Source: Saccharopolyspora ipomoeae
GTDB taxonomy: Bacteria > Actinomycetota > Actinomycetes > Mycobacteriales > Pseudonocardiaceae
Direction of reading: 5' to 3'
NCBI RefSeq assembly: GCF_029952525.1
Contig: NZ_JASAOF010000014.1
Coordinates: 97,643 to 161,642, forward strand
Length of the DNA stretch: 64,000 nucleotides
A program made the position numbers and the translations under genes. Under the pieces are notes generated by a model, which ran no database searches, was not told the DNA's origin, and saw only the letters and a program-made list of their open reading frames with translations. Below, one piece after another: positions 35,647 to 44,062 of this stretch (within the stretch, counting starts at the first letter, position 1; each line of letters begins with the position of its first letter).

Positions 35647-35690
35647 GGGCGAGACCGCGGCGTTCACCGGCGAACGCCGCGGTCTCGCCC
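35647..35690 (+). terminator. Terminator of the LuxR-type gene
   Basis: GGGCGAGACCGCGGCGTTC and GAACGCCGCGGTCTCGCCC form a perfect 19-bp stem with a 6-nt loop. Confidence 0.85.
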
Positions 35691-35762
35691 GTCTCGCGAG
35701 GTCTTCGAGCGCTCCGCGCTCGGCTCTCGGCACGGCCGATCAGAGGAAGGCAGAGACCGGAC

Positions 35763-36872
35763 ATGACCGACTCCGGAGAGGCGAACGTCATCGCCACCGC
35801 GTCCGCCGGGGTGCAGGACCTGGCCAGGGCCACCACCTCGGTGCTCGACCAGGCGGGGCCGGCCGGTGAGGTGGGCAAGCCCGTCGTGCGCGCCCTGACC
35901 AACGTCTGGGAGGGCTACTTCGGCGCGCCGATCCCTCCCGAAGGGACGAACTGGAACGCCTACACCCACGAGCAGCTGTACGCGATGGTGTGGGAGAACG
36001 CCGACGCCGCCGACGTCACCGGCATCGCCGACGAGTGGGGCAGGCACAGCACGGAGCTCGCCGGTCACGCCGACGCGATGCACCGGCAGCGGTCGACGAT
36101 GCAGCAGCACTGGACCAGCGAATCGGCCGATGCCGCCACCAGCGCGCTCGGCCTGATCGGCGACCGGACCTCCGGCGTCGGCGAACGCGCCAGCACCGTC
36201 TCGCACGCCACCCAGAACGCGGGCGACGCCCTGTCGTCGGCCCGCAACTCGATGCCGCCACCGCCCGGTGATCCGACCGGGACCGTGGCGGGCACCGGTG
36301 TCGCCGGGGCAGGTGCGGGCGCGGTGGTCGGCGGCGTCATCGGCGCCGCCGCGGGCGGTGTCGGCGCGGTGCCCGGCGCGATGATCGGCGCTGCCGTCGG
36401 CGCGGCGGCGGCCGGGGGGACCAGCATGTTCCTGGCCTCGACGAACGCCGCCGCGAAGAAGGCCGAGGCGGTGCACGTGATGACGCAGTACGAGGCGGCG
36501 CTGCGCCGCAGCAGCGCCGCCATCGCTCCGCCCGGAACCCCCGGCGCCGCAGGCGGACCGGCGCCCGCCGCCACGACGGCCGCCGGGATCTCCGGGGTCG
36601 GCGCAGCGGGCACCGGCGGCGTCCCTTGGGGGAAGTTGGTGGGCGGAGCCGATCCGCTGGGCGGCGGCGCGGGACGGGCCACCGCGGGGCTTGGCGGCGC
36701 GGCGGGAGCCCTCCGGGGCCTGGGCGCGGCCGGAGCGGGCGGCATGGCCCCCGGGCGTGCCGGGGCGGCAAGCGGTGAGGACGACGAGCAGGTGCACGAG
36801 AACAAGCTGCCCACCATCGACCGCGGACTTTTCGACGACGACCGGCCGGCCAGCGCGCCGGTCATCGGCTGA
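35763..36872 (+). CDS. PPE/WXG-like ESX-associated protein
   Basis: A 369-residue protein. The N-terminal 160 residues are helical, with NVWEGYFGAPIPPEGTNW and MQQHWTSESADAATSALGLI resembling the helical-hairpin domain of PPE/WXG100 proteins. A glycine/alanine-rich segment (AGAGAVVGGVIGAAAGGVGA and on, about 180-220) could cross a membrane, and a low-complexity Gly/Ala/Pro tail follows. ATG at 35763 follows an AGAGGAAGGCAGAG stretch. It heads a tightly spaced series of six genes that look like type VII secretion substrates and a chaperone. No ESX core gene lies in the window. Confidence 0.7.
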   Translation: MTDSGEANVIATASAGVQDLARATTSVLDQAGPAGEVGKPVVRALTNVWEGYFGAPIPPEGTNWNAYTHEQLYAMVWENADAADVTGIADEWGRHSTELAGHADAMHRQRSTMQQHWTSESADAATSALGLIGDRTSGVGERASTVSHATQNAGDALSSARNSMPPPPGDPTGTVAGTGVAGAGAGAVVGGVIGAAAGGVGAVPGAMIGAAVGAAAAGGTSMFLASTNAAAKKAEAVHVMTQYEAALRRSSAAIAPPGTPGAAGGPAPAATTAAGISGVGAAGTGGVPWGKLVGGADPLGGGAGRATAGLGGAAGALRGLGAAGAGGMAPGRAGAASGEDDEQVHENKLPTIDRGLFDDDRPASAPVIG

Positions 36873-36886
36873 CGCAGGAGTGAACG

Positions 36887-37213
36887 TTGAGCAAGGGATA
36901 TCGCGTCGCGACGGAAGACCTCGCCGCGCAGGCCAAGGAGCTGTCCCAGGTCGGTGATCAGACCGACGGGCTGGTGACCTCCGCTCGGCAGCTCGCCGAC
37001 CGGACGCCGATGCTGGGCACCGCGCCGCCCGCGCTGCACCTGGCGATGCGGCTGCGCCGGAGCGCAGGGGAATCCGGTCTCACCCGCGAGATCACCGCGG
37101 CGCACGCCGCGCTGGGCGACTTCCACAGCGCCCTGCACGACACCGCGACCGGGTACGAGCACTCCGACACCACCGCTGCGGACTTGCTGCGCGGCGCGGA
37201 CTCTGCGACATGA
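36887..37213 (+). CDS. EspC-like type VII secretion small protein
   Basis: A 108-residue helical protein with the EspC/WXG-like layout. It begins YRVATEDLAAQAKELSQVGD and ends with TATGYEHSDTTAADLL, where YEHSD fits the YxxxD/E export signal of type VII substrates. TTG start at 36887 with CAGGAG upstream. Its end overlaps the espG-like gene by 4 nt, so substrate and chaperone are translated together. Confidence 0.75.
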   Translation: MSKGYRVATEDLAAQAKELSQVGDQTDGLVTSARQLADRTPMLGTAPPALHLAMRLRRSAGESGLTREITAAHAALGDFHSALHDTATGYEHSDTTAADLLRGADSAT

Positions 37214-38025
37214 CCGCTGCGACGACCCGTCCGAAGCGGGAGGGGATCGATTTCGGGCAGGTCGAGCTCGACCTGCTGGCCGCGCACGCCGGGGTGACCT
37301 GGCCGTTCCCGCTGCGCATCCCGTCGTTCGGGCGCATCGCCGGGGAGCGCGAGACGCTGTTCGCGGCGGCCGGGCACACCCTGCGGCTGCGCGGCCTCGC
37401 CGACGACGACGGCCCCGCCGGGGCCGCGACGGAGCTGGTCACCGCGCTGCGCCAGTACCGAGGCACGGTCGACCTGGTGCTGGTCGACGAGACCGGTGCG
37501 AGCGCTGTGCTGGCGATGCTCTACCGCTCCTCGGTGCTGGTCTTCGAGCAGCGGCTCGACGGCGACCCGGCCACCACCGTGCGGATCCGCCGGGTCGCGC
37601 CGAAGGCGCTCGTGGACGAGCTCGTCGCGCTGGTGCCGGAGCACCCACCGGCGAAGTCGATGCCGATCAACCTGCCGCACCGCGTCGTGGACGACGTGGC
37701 GGCGCTCAACGAGATCGACGACGACCGGCTCAAGCAGCGGCGCTTCCGGGAGCTCGTCCGGGACTGCGGCGGCGATCCGGGGGCGCTGGACCGGCTGGTC
37801 GCGGTGCTGCCCGCGCTCACCGGCCGCGGCCAGCTCGGCGCGACCCGCCGGACCAGCCGGGGCGACGAGCGCCGAGGCGCGGAACTGTCCTGGTTGGACG
37901 GTCCGCACGGCAGGCTCCGGGTGAACCGGACCGACGGCGGCTGGGTGAGCCTCAACCCGCTGCGGCCCGCCGTGGTGCGGGCCGCGCTCACCGACCTCGT
38001 CTCGACCGCCCGCGAACCGCGCTGA
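37210..38025 (+). CDS. ESX secretion-associated protein EspG
   Basis: A 271-residue EspG-family protein. In mycobacteria EspG is a cytosolic chaperone that binds PE/PPE-type substrates before type VII export. Recognisable stretches are the opening GIDFGQVELDLLAAHAGVTWPFPLRIP and the C-terminal GPHGRLRVNRTDGGWVSL. The ATG overlaps the stop of the EspC-like gene (ATGA). Its natural client in this operon would be the PPE-like protein or one of the small helical proteins. Confidence 0.85.
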   Translation: MTAATTRPKREGIDFGQVELDLLAAHAGVTWPFPLRIPSFGRIAGERETLFAAAGHTLRLRGLADDDGPAGAATELVTALRQYRGTVDLVLVDETGASAVLAMLYRSSVLVFEQRLDGDPATTVRIRRVAPKALVDELVALVPEHPPAKSMPINLPHRVVDDVAALNEIDDDRLKQRRFRELVRDCGGDPGALDRLVAVLPALTGRGQLGATRRTSRGDERRGAELSWLDGPHGRLRVNRTDGGWVSLNPLRPAVVRAALTDLVSTAREPR

Positions 38026-38049
38026 CCCGAACACGTTTCGAGAGGAATC

Positions 38050-38451
38050 ATGGTGAACTCAGCTCAGCAGTGGCTCGCTGACTACGACGCCACGCTCGCC
38101 CGGGCGGCGGCCGACGCGCAGGCCGCCAGCGCCAGTCTCAAGCAGGTCAACGGCACGGCGACCTCCCCGCGCGGCGAGATCTCGGTGCAGGTCGGCCCGA
38201 GCGGGGCGCTGGTGGACATCCGGCTCACCCCGGCGGCGCGAGCCCTCGAAGCCGAGAAGCTCGCGCAACTCATCCTCACCACCACCCAGCAGGCGCAGCG
38301 GATGGTGGGCACGCACGTCATGGAGATCATGACCGACTACCTCGGCGAGGGGCCGGCGCTCGAATTCGTCCGGGAGAACATGCCGGTCGACACCGACGAA
38401 CCGCCGCAGGACGACGACGACTTCTTCGCCAACCCGCGGGTGATCGTCTGA
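38050..38451 (+). CDS. YbaB/EbfC-family protein
   Basis: A 133-residue YbaB/EbfC-like protein. It has an N-terminal helix (WLADYDATLARAAADAQAAS), a central strand pair (GEISVQVGPSGALVDIRLTP) and an acidic tail. Classical YbaB proteins bind DNA as dimers; versions inside ESX-associated operons of Pseudonocardiaceae are common but their role is unknown to me. GAGAGGAATC precedes the ATG. It shares one base with the next gene. Confidence 0.8.
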   Translation: MVNSAQQWLADYDATLARAAADAQAASASLKQVNGTATSPRGEISVQVGPSGALVDIRLTPAARALEAEKLAQLILTTTQQAQRMVGTHVMEIMTDYLGEGPALEFVRENMPVDTDEPPQDDDDFFANPRVIV

Positions 38452-38756
38452 TGAGCACCGAGTTCCACGTCGACCACGAGCAGATCCGCGCCCACGCAAG
38501 CACCGTGGCGGGCCTGTCCGACGGCCTGTCCTCGACGGCCCGCGCGGTGGCCGGCGGGCCGGCGGGCAACGCGCTGGGCAGCTTCGTGGAGTTCGCCACC
38601 CTGGGGTTCGGCGAGGCCATGACCCAAGCGGCCCAAGCGGTTTCGGCCGCTTCGGGCGCCCTGGACAGCGTGAGCCGAGGACTGGCGCGCAGCGCCGAGG
38701 ACTACCAGCGCGCCGACGACGAGGGCGTCGCGCTGCTGGCGAAGGAGGACCGATGA
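38451..38756 (+). CDS. EspC-like type VII secretion target protein
   Basis: A 101-residue helical protein with EspC-family layout: FHVDHEQIRAHASTVAGLSD at the start, a central glycine-containing turn (GGPAGNALGSFVEF) and SAEDYQRADDEGVALL at the end. YQRAD fits the YxxxD export signal. It overlaps the gene before by one base and the gene after by 4 nt. Confidence 0.78.
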   Translation: MSTEFHVDHEQIRAHASTVAGLSDGLSSTARAVAGGPAGNALGSFVEFATLGFGEAMTQAAQAVSAASGALDSVSRGLARSAEDYQRADDEGVALLAKEDR

Positions 38757-39934
38757 GCCTGGAGATGAGCCTCCCGCTGGGCTCGGCGGGCACCATGGCG
38801 CTCGTCGCGGACGTGCGCTCCACCAACGACGCGGTCCGGGGTGGCGGCTGGGACTCCGGGAGCTACGGGTCCGGCGGCGACACCGGTGCCGCGACGGGCG
38901 GCGACCCGCTGTCGGCGCTGGTCGGCTCGGGGTTCGGGTTCGTGGCCGATCTCGTGCCGTTCCTGGGGGAACCGCTGCAGCAGCTCGCGGGCGACCCGGG
39001 CGCGGTGGCCGCCGGCGTGCAGGGCTTGCAGGACATGGGCAGCGGAGTCGCGTCGATCTCCGAGTCCTACGGTCAGGCGGCGGGCCCGGAGACGAGCGGG
39101 TGGTCCGGCGCCGCGGCGACCGAATACCTCAAGACCGCAGCGGAACTCGTCGGCGGTCTCCAGGGGCTCGGGGAAGCCGCCTCCGGTCTCGGTGCGGCGC
39201 TGGCCGGTCTGGGCGATGCGGCCGCCAAGACGGCGAACGAGGTGACGATCCTGGTCAACGAGGCCGTCGGCCGGATCGTCGTCATCATGAACCAGGCCAT
39301 CGCGGCAGCCCAGGCCACGTTCGGCGGGAGCATCGCCGCGGCGATCCCCCAGGTCGTGCAGGTCGCCACCGAGTACGGCGTCCGGATCTCCGGGCACATG
39401 GGCAACCTGCTCAACAGCGCCCAGGGGCTGATGGGGCACGTCGACGAGGTCATGAAGGTCGTCACCGCCATCGGTGGCGTGGTGGGCAAGATCGCGGACC
39501 AGGCCGGGCAGATCACCGAGGGCGCCACGAGCCCGTCCGGTTCCAGCGCGGCGGGTTCGAGCGCGGCCGGTTCCAGCGCGGCCGGTTCCAGCGCGACAGC
39601 CGTGTCCCCGCACCTCGGCACGGGCGGAAGCGCCTCGCCGGGCATGACGGCCGCGGCCTCCCTGGCCGGTGGCGCGGGCGGTGCGCAGTCGACGCCGAGC
39701 CCCGGCGGTGCCGCGCACGCCGGACCCGTCCCGGGTTCACCGGCCGCGGGTCTCGCGGGCCCGAACGCCAACGGCGCCGCCGCCTCGGGCGCGGGTGGTT
39801 TCGGGATGGCGCCCATGACCCCGCAGCGCAAGCAGCAGGACACCACCGAGACCGAGCACACCTCGCGCCTCTCGAACCGGCTCAACGCGGAAACCGAGTT
39901 CCCGAAGCAGGACGATCACGGCTACCGGTCCTGA
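38753..39934 (+). CDS. WXG-containing Ala/Gly/Ser-rich secreted-substrate-like protein
   Basis: A 393-residue protein closing the cassette. Residues about 50-180 form a helical domain with SGWSGAAATEYLKTAAEL, a WXG-type turn. A second helical stretch contains IVVIMNQAIAAAQATFGGSI, and then comes a low-complexity tail with four GSSAA-type repeats (39539-39600). The last 35 residues are charged (QDTTETEHTSRLSNRL). There is no signal peptide, in keeping with type VII export. Function is unknown. Confidence 0.65.
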   Translation: MSLEMSLPLGSAGTMALVADVRSTNDAVRGGGWDSGSYGSGGDTGAATGGDPLSALVGSGFGFVADLVPFLGEPLQQLAGDPGAVAAGVQGLQDMGSGVASISESYGQAAGPETSGWSGAAATEYLKTAAELVGGLQGLGEAASGLGAALAGLGDAAAKTANEVTILVNEAVGRIVVIMNQAIAAAQATFGGSIAAAIPQVVQVATEYGVRISGHMGNLLNSAQGLMGHVDEVMKVVTAIGGVVGKIADQAGQITEGATSPSGSSAAGSSAAGSSAAGSSATAVSPHLGTGGSASPGMTAAASLAGGAGGAQSTPSPGGAAHAGPVPGSPAAGLAGPNANGAAASGAGGFGMAPMTPQRKQQDTTETEHTSRLSNRLNAETEFPKQDDHGYRS

Positions 39935-40118
39935 CCGGCACCCGTGACGGCGCGGTCCAGGGCGGCGCTTGCCGAGCCCGCCACCTGGACCTACCCGCGT
40001 CCCTGGACCGGCTCGTGTACCGAGCACCTGGCGACGGGGGGATGACGCACGACACGGCTGGGGTGGTGACCGGGCGATCTCCGGGTACGGTCTCGGCGGT
40101 TGTTGTGCGGGAGGTTTC

Positions 40119-40658
40119 GTGCGGTCTTTGGTGTTGGGCGGGGCTCGATCCGGGAAGTCGGCGCACGCCGAGGGGTTGGTGCCCGAGGACGGTGCGGTGG
40201 TGTACGTGGCCACGGCGCGGCGGGATCCTTCGGATGCCGAGTGGAACGAGCGGATCGCCCAGCACGTGGCTCGGCGGCCTTCGAGCTGGCGGACCGTGGA
40301 GGCGCCCGACGCCGAGGCGCTGCGGCGGGTCCTCGCCGAGGCCGGTGGCGGTGAGCACGTGCTGGTGGACGACCTGGCGACCTGGATGACCGGGGTGCTC
40401 GACGACGCCGGGGCGTGGGAACGGGATCCGGCCGCCCTGGCGGTCGTCGCGCGGCACTGCGACGCGCTGGTGTCGGCGGTGGCCGGGTGCGCCGGGCGGG
40501 TCGTGCTGGTGTCGGCCGAGGTCGGCCTCGGCGTCGTGCCCGGTACGCGATCTGGAAGGCTGTTCCGGGACGAGCTCGGCTCGCTCAACGCCAGGCTGGC
40601 GGCGGTGTGCGACGAGGTGCTGCTGTTGGTCGCCGGATGTCCGCTGCGCGTCCGATGA
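40119..40658 (+). CDS. cobU: Adenosylcobinamide kinase / guanylyltransferase
   Basis: A 179-residue bifunctional enzyme of the lower cobalamin pathway that phosphorylates adenosylcobinamide and adds GMP. It has the P-loop GGARSGKS at residues 7-14, YVATARRDPSDAEW, LVDDLATWMT and the GxGVVPG-type VGLGVVPGTRSGRLFRDELG. The GTG at 40119 has GGGAGG 4 nt upstream. It heads cobU-cobT-cobS. I looked for a cobalamin riboswitch in the 184-nt gap upstream and saw none. Confidence 0.93.
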   Translation: MRSLVLGGARSGKSAHAEGLVPEDGAVVYVATARRDPSDAEWNERIAQHVARRPSSWRTVEAPDAEALRRVLAEAGGGEHVLVDDLATWMTGVLDDAGAWERDPAALAVVARHCDALVSAVAGCAGRVVLVSAEVGLGVVPGTRSGRLFRDELGSLNARLAAVCDEVLLLVAGCPLRVR

Positions 40659-40707
40659 GCCCGCAGGGCCTTGCTGAGCTGCGGTTTTTCAACACGGAGG
40701 TTTTCGC

Positions 40708-41790
40708 TTGTCCACCGAACAGAACGACCCCGGCATGATCGAGTTCCCGCCGGTCCCGGCGCCCGACGAGCAGGCCTCGCGGGAAGCCGCGGCGCGGCAG
40801 GCGCAGCTGACCAAGCCGGCCGGTTCCCTGGGACGGCTGGAGGAGCTGGGCGTGTGGTTCGCCGGGCGGCAGGGCGCCTGCCCGCCGCGCCCGCCCGCCC
40901 GCGCGCGGGTCGTCGTCTTCGCAGGTGATCACGGCATCGCGCAGCACGGCGTGTCCGCCTACCCGCCCGAGGTCACCGGGCAGATGGTCGCGAACTTCCT
41001 CTCCGGCGGTGCCGCGGTGAACGTGCTGGCCTCCCACGCGGGCGCGACCGTGCGCGTGGTGGACATGGCCGTCGCCGTCGACACCCCGCCGGTGGTCAGC
41101 GCGCACAAGGTGCGCCGCGGCTCCGGGGCCATCGACCGCGAGGACGCGCTCACCGACGAGGAGGTGCGGGCCGCGATCCGGGCCGGGCGGACCATCGCCG
41201 ACGAGGAGGTCGACTCGGGGGCCGATCTGCTCATCGCCGGGGACATGGGCATCGGCAACACCACGCCCGCCGCCGTGCTGATCTCGCTGCTCACCGGCAC
41301 CGAGCCGGTCGCCGTCGTCGGGCGCGGCACCGGCATCGACGACCAGGCGTGGATGCGCAAGACCGCCGCGATCCGGGACGCGCTGCGCCGGGCCCGCAAG
41401 GTCCACAACGACCCGGTGGCGCTGCTGCGCACCTCCACCGGGGCCGACATCGCCGCGCTCGCCGGGTTCCTCGCCCAGGCCGCGGTGCGCAAGACGCCGG
41501 TGCTGCTCGACGGTGTCGTGGTCGGTGCCGCGGCGCTGGCCGCCGAGGAGCTCGCGCCCGGGGCGCGGCAGTGGTGGCTGGCCGGGCACCGGTCGGCCGA
41601 GCCGGGCGGCCCGATGGTGCTGCAGCACCTCGACCTCGAACCCGTGCTGGACATGCAGCTGCGGCTCGGCGAGGGTTCCGGCGCGCTGACGGCGCTGCCG
41701 GTGCTGACGGCGGCGGTGAAGGTGCTGGCCGAGATGGCCACCTTCGACGAAGCCGGGGTCGCGGGCAGCTCCGACGAGGCCGGGGCGTGA
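40708..41790 (+). CDS. cobT: Nicotinate-nucleotide-dimethylbenzimidazole phosphoribosyltransferase
   Basis: A 360-residue enzyme making alpha-ribazole phosphate for the lower ligand of cobalamin. It has [14 protein letters not shown] near the start, [26 protein letters not shown] and a C-terminal glutamate-containing [12 protein letters not shown] start at 40708 with CGGAGG 7 nt upstream. Overlaps cobS by 4 nt. Confidence 0.96.
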   Translation: MSTEQNDPGMIEFPPVPAPDEQASREAAARQAQLTKPAGSLGRLEELGVWFAGRQGACPPRPPARARVVVFAGDHGIAQHGVSAYPPEVTGQMVANFLSGGAAVNVLASHAGATVRVVDMAVAVDTPPVVSAHKVRRGSGAIDREDALTDEEVRAAIRAGRTIADEEVDSGADLLIAGDMGIGNTTPAAVLISLLTGTEPVAVVGRGTGIDDQAWMRKTAAIRDALRRARKVHNDPVALLRTSTGADIAALAGFLAQAAVRKTPVLLDGVVVGAAALAAEELAPGARQWWLAGHRSAEPGGPMVLQHLDLEPVLDMQLRLGEGSGALTALPVLTAAVKVLAEMATFDEAGVAGSSDEAGA

Positions 41791-42527
41791 TCGACGGGCT
41801 GCGCCTGGCGGTCTCCTGGCTGACGGTGCTGCCGGTGCGGGCGGGTCAGGTCGACGACCGCGCGTGCCGGCAGGCGATCTCGTTCGCCCCGCTGGTCGGA
41901 GCCCTCGTCGGCGGGATCGGGGCGCTGGTGCTGTGGGGTCTCAACGCCCTGGGTGCTCCCCCGCTGCTGGCCGGACTGCTCGTGGTGGCGCTGCTGGTGC
42001 TGGTCACCAGGGGTATGCACGTGGACGGGCTGGCCGACAGCGTCGACGGGCTCGGCTGCTACGGGCCTCCGGAGCGCGCGCTGCAGGTGATGCGCGACGG
42101 CGGCGCCGGACCGTTCGCGGTGGTCGCGCTGATCCTGGTGATCGGCGTGCAGGCGGTGAGCATCGGCGAGCTCGCGGCGACGCCGTGGGCGCTGGTCCTG
42201 GCGTGCGCCGCGGGCCGCGCGGCGTTCGTGCTGTGCTGCCGCGCCGGTCTGCCCTCGGCCCGCCCGGAGGGCATGGGCGCGCTCGTCGCGGGAAGCCAGC
42301 CGCTGTGGCTGGTGCTCGGCTGGTGGCTGATCGCGACCCTGGCCGCGCTGCTGATCAGCCCAGCCGCAGCGGTCTCCGTCCTCGTCGCCGCGGGGTTGTT
42401 GGTGCTGTTCACCCGCCACGTCCGCCGCCGCTTCGGCGGGATCACCGGCGACGTCCTCGGCGCCGCCTCGGAACTCGCCACGACGGTGGTCCTGGTGGGT
42501 TCGGTGCTCGGCAGCGGACAGTTTTAG
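41787..42527 (+). CDS. cobS: Adenosylcobinamide-GDP ribazoletransferase
   Basis: A 246-residue membrane enzyme that joins adenosylcobinamide-GDP and alpha-ribazole. It has LTVLPVR at the start, the [10 protein letters not shown] motif near 80 with metal-binding aspartates, and several membrane helices. GTG at 41787 lies inside the cobT stop. The last codons (GQF then stop) come from the left end of the 68-bp repeat at 42517-42584. Confidence 0.94.
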   Translation: MIDGLRLAVSWLTVLPVRAGQVDDRACRQAISFAPLVGALVGGIGALVLWGLNALGAPPLLAGLLVVALLVLVTRGMHVDGLADSVDGLGCYGPPERALQVMRDGGAGPFAVVALILVIGVQAVSIGELAATPWALVLACAAGRAAFVLCCRAGLPSARPEGMGALVAGSQPLWLVLGWWLIATLAALLISPAAAVSVLVAAGLLVLFTRHVRRRFGGITGDVLGAASELATTVVLVGSVLGSGQF

Positions 42528-42584
42528 CCATAACTGTCCATGATCAATGCCCGAAATGTCCGGACAGTTAGGACTAAAACTGTC
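42517..42584 (-). repeat. 68-bp terminal-inverted-repeat element, copy b
   Basis: This copy is inverted relative to the one at 21686-21753, and its reverse complement matches that copy across nearly the whole length. The ends GACAGTTTTAG and CTAAAACTGTC encode Gln-Phe-stop on both strands, so cobS and the convergent AraC gene both end inside it. Confidence 0.85.
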
Positions 42585-43512
42585 CCGTGGTGAGCACCGC
42601 ACGACGGTGAGCGCTGGGCGTCGTCCCGCGCAACCGCTTGAAGGCGGCGCTGAAGGTGAAGGGATCGGCGTAGCCGACGGTGCGGGCGATCTCGGCGATC
42701 GTCCTGGCACCGTCCTCGGCGAGCAGGTCCGCCGCCAGGGTCATGCGCCAGCGGGTGAGGTAGGTCAGCGGCGGTTCGCCGACCAGGTCCGTGAACCGCT
42801 TCGCCAGGGTCGAGCGGGACGCACCGGCGCGCCGGGCCAGCGCGGCGACCGTCCAGGGCGCCGCCGGTTCGGCGTGCAGCAGCCGCAGCGCCTCACCCAC
42901 CACCGGATCGCGCTGGGCCCGCCACCAGCCCGGGGGCTCGCCGCCGGGCCGGTCGAACCACTCGCGCAACGTGCACACCAGCATCCAGTCCAGCAGCCGG
43001 TCGAGCACCAGCTGCTGCCCCGGCGCGTCCACCGCGACCTCCGCCGCGAGGTGGTCGAGCACCGGATCACCGGTCCCGCCCGAGGCCACCCGCAGCACCA
43101 CCGGCAGCGCCTCCAGCAGCCTGCGGCTGATCTCGCCGCGCAGCGGGTAGGCCCCGACGATCAGCGTCGCCCCACCGCCCTCCCCCGGGTCGTGCCAGCC
43201 CAGCCGGTGCCGGGTACCGCCCAGCTCGGGCGCCGAGCAGAACTCGCCGCAGTCCAGCGGTTCCGCCGCGGTCCCCGGCTCGTCGACGACGGTGAACGCG
43301 CCCGGCCCGCGCACCACGACGGTGTCGCGGTCGTGGAGCGGCTCGGGCTCACCGCCCTCCGGGATGATCCAGCCCCGCCCGTCGAGGACGGTGACCAGCG
43401 TCAGCGGCGCGCCGTCGACGAAGCGCAGCGACCAGGGCGGGGTCAGGGTCGTGCTGCCGAACAACGAGCCCTGGGCCCGCACACCCCGGAAGAGGTCACC
43501 GAACGCGTCCAC
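42574..43512 (-). CDS. AraC-family regulator with cupin domain
   Basis: A 312-residue regulator with an N-terminal cupin (cupin_6 type, about 1-180) and a C-terminal double helix-turn-helix: WTVAALARRAGASRSTLAKRF and TIAEIARTVGYADPFTFSAAF. GTG at 43512 follows TAGCGT by 7 nt, suggesting a leaderless mRNA. It diverges from a small PPOX-type flavoprotein gene 82 nt away, which is its likeliest target. Its C-terminal GQF and stop come from the 68-bp repeat. Confidence 0.9.
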   Translation of the reverse strand: MDAFGDLFRGVRAQGSLFGSTTLTPPWSLRFVDGAPLTLVTVLDGRGWIIPEGGEPEPLHDRDTVVVRGPGAFTVVDEPGTAAEPLDCGEFCSAPELGGTRHRLGWHDPGEGGGATLIVGAYPLRGEISRRLLEALPVVLRVASGGTGDPVLDHLAAEVAVDAPGQQLVLDRLLDWMLVCTLREWFDRPGGEPPGWWRAQRDPVVGEALRLLHAEPAAPWTVAALARRAGASRSTLAKRFTDLVGEPPLTYLTRWRMTLAADLLAEDGARTIAEIARTVGYADPFTFSAAFKRLRGTTPSAHRRAVLTTGQF

Positions 43513-43519
43513 GGCACCG

Positions 43520-43525
43520 ACGCTA
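43520..43525 (-). promoter_or_regulatory. TAGCGT -10 box, leaderless start of AraC gene
   Basis: TAGCGT lies 7 nt before the GTG at 43512, with no Shine-Dalgarno between them. Confidence 0.55.
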
Positions 43526-43594
43526 GACGATGACGCAGGTGATCCGGATTCTCACCCATGTCGTCGTCCGAGCGGGCGCGGTTGACTCGACGCC

Positions 43595-44011
43595 ATGAGC
43601 ACGCTGACCGACCAGGACCGCGACTTCCTCCACCGCCCGCTGCACGGCTTCCTGACGGTGGCCGCAGGCCCCGTCCCGCCGCAGCCGCGCCCGGTGTGGT
43701 TCGAGGCGACCGCCGGGGGCACGATCGAGCTGTTCACCGACCCGGACTCGGCCAAGGTGCCGCGCCTGCGCCGCGATCCGCGCGCCTCGCTGATCGTCGC
43801 CGCCCCGGCCACCGAGCGCGAGCGGTGGGTGTCGATCACCGGCCGCACCACCATCGCCTCCGACGGCACCGCTGAGCTGGTCGAACGCCTCGCCGCGCGC
43901 TACTGGGACCTGACCGACCCGGCCCGGCAGGACGACCTGGCCGGGCTGCGCGCAGGCACCTGGCTGCGGATCGTCCTCCACCCGGACAAGATCGCCCGCC
44001 TGGAGTTCTAG
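43595..44011 (+). CDS. PPOX-class flavin/F420-dependent protein
   Basis: A 138-residue split-barrel protein of the same broad superfamily as the one at 8240-8665 but with different detail. It opens DRDFLHRPLHGFLTVAAGPV, then PQPRPVWFEA, LRRDPRASLIVAAP and RWVSITGRTTIA. The likely cofactor is FMN or F420. It is divergent from the AraC regulator, whose effector it may process. No clear Shine-Dalgarno is seen. Confidence 0.75.
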   Translation: MSTLTDQDRDFLHRPLHGFLTVAAGPVPPQPRPVWFEATAGGTIELFTDPDSAKVPRLRRDPRASLIVAAPATERERWVSITGRTTIASDGTAELVERLAARYWDLTDPARQDDLAGLRAGTWLRIVLHPDKIARLEF

Positions 44012-44016
44012 ACACG

Positions 44017-44052
44017 ACGGCGCCCCCTGCGATCGATCGCAGGGGGCGCCGT
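44017..44052. terminator. Bidirectional terminator between PPOX gene and ilvE
   Basis: ACGGCGCCCCCTGCGATC and GATCGCAGGGGGCGCCGT are perfect 18-bp arms at a convergent junction. Confidence 0.9.
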
Positions 44053-44062
44053 GGAAGAGGTG

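Noticed and set aside
39935..40118. Cobalamin riboswitch upstream of cobUTS
   Set aside because: No GCCACTG-type B12-box or matching fold was seen in the 184-nt gap. The gap is GC-rich and holds only the cobU ribosome binding site.
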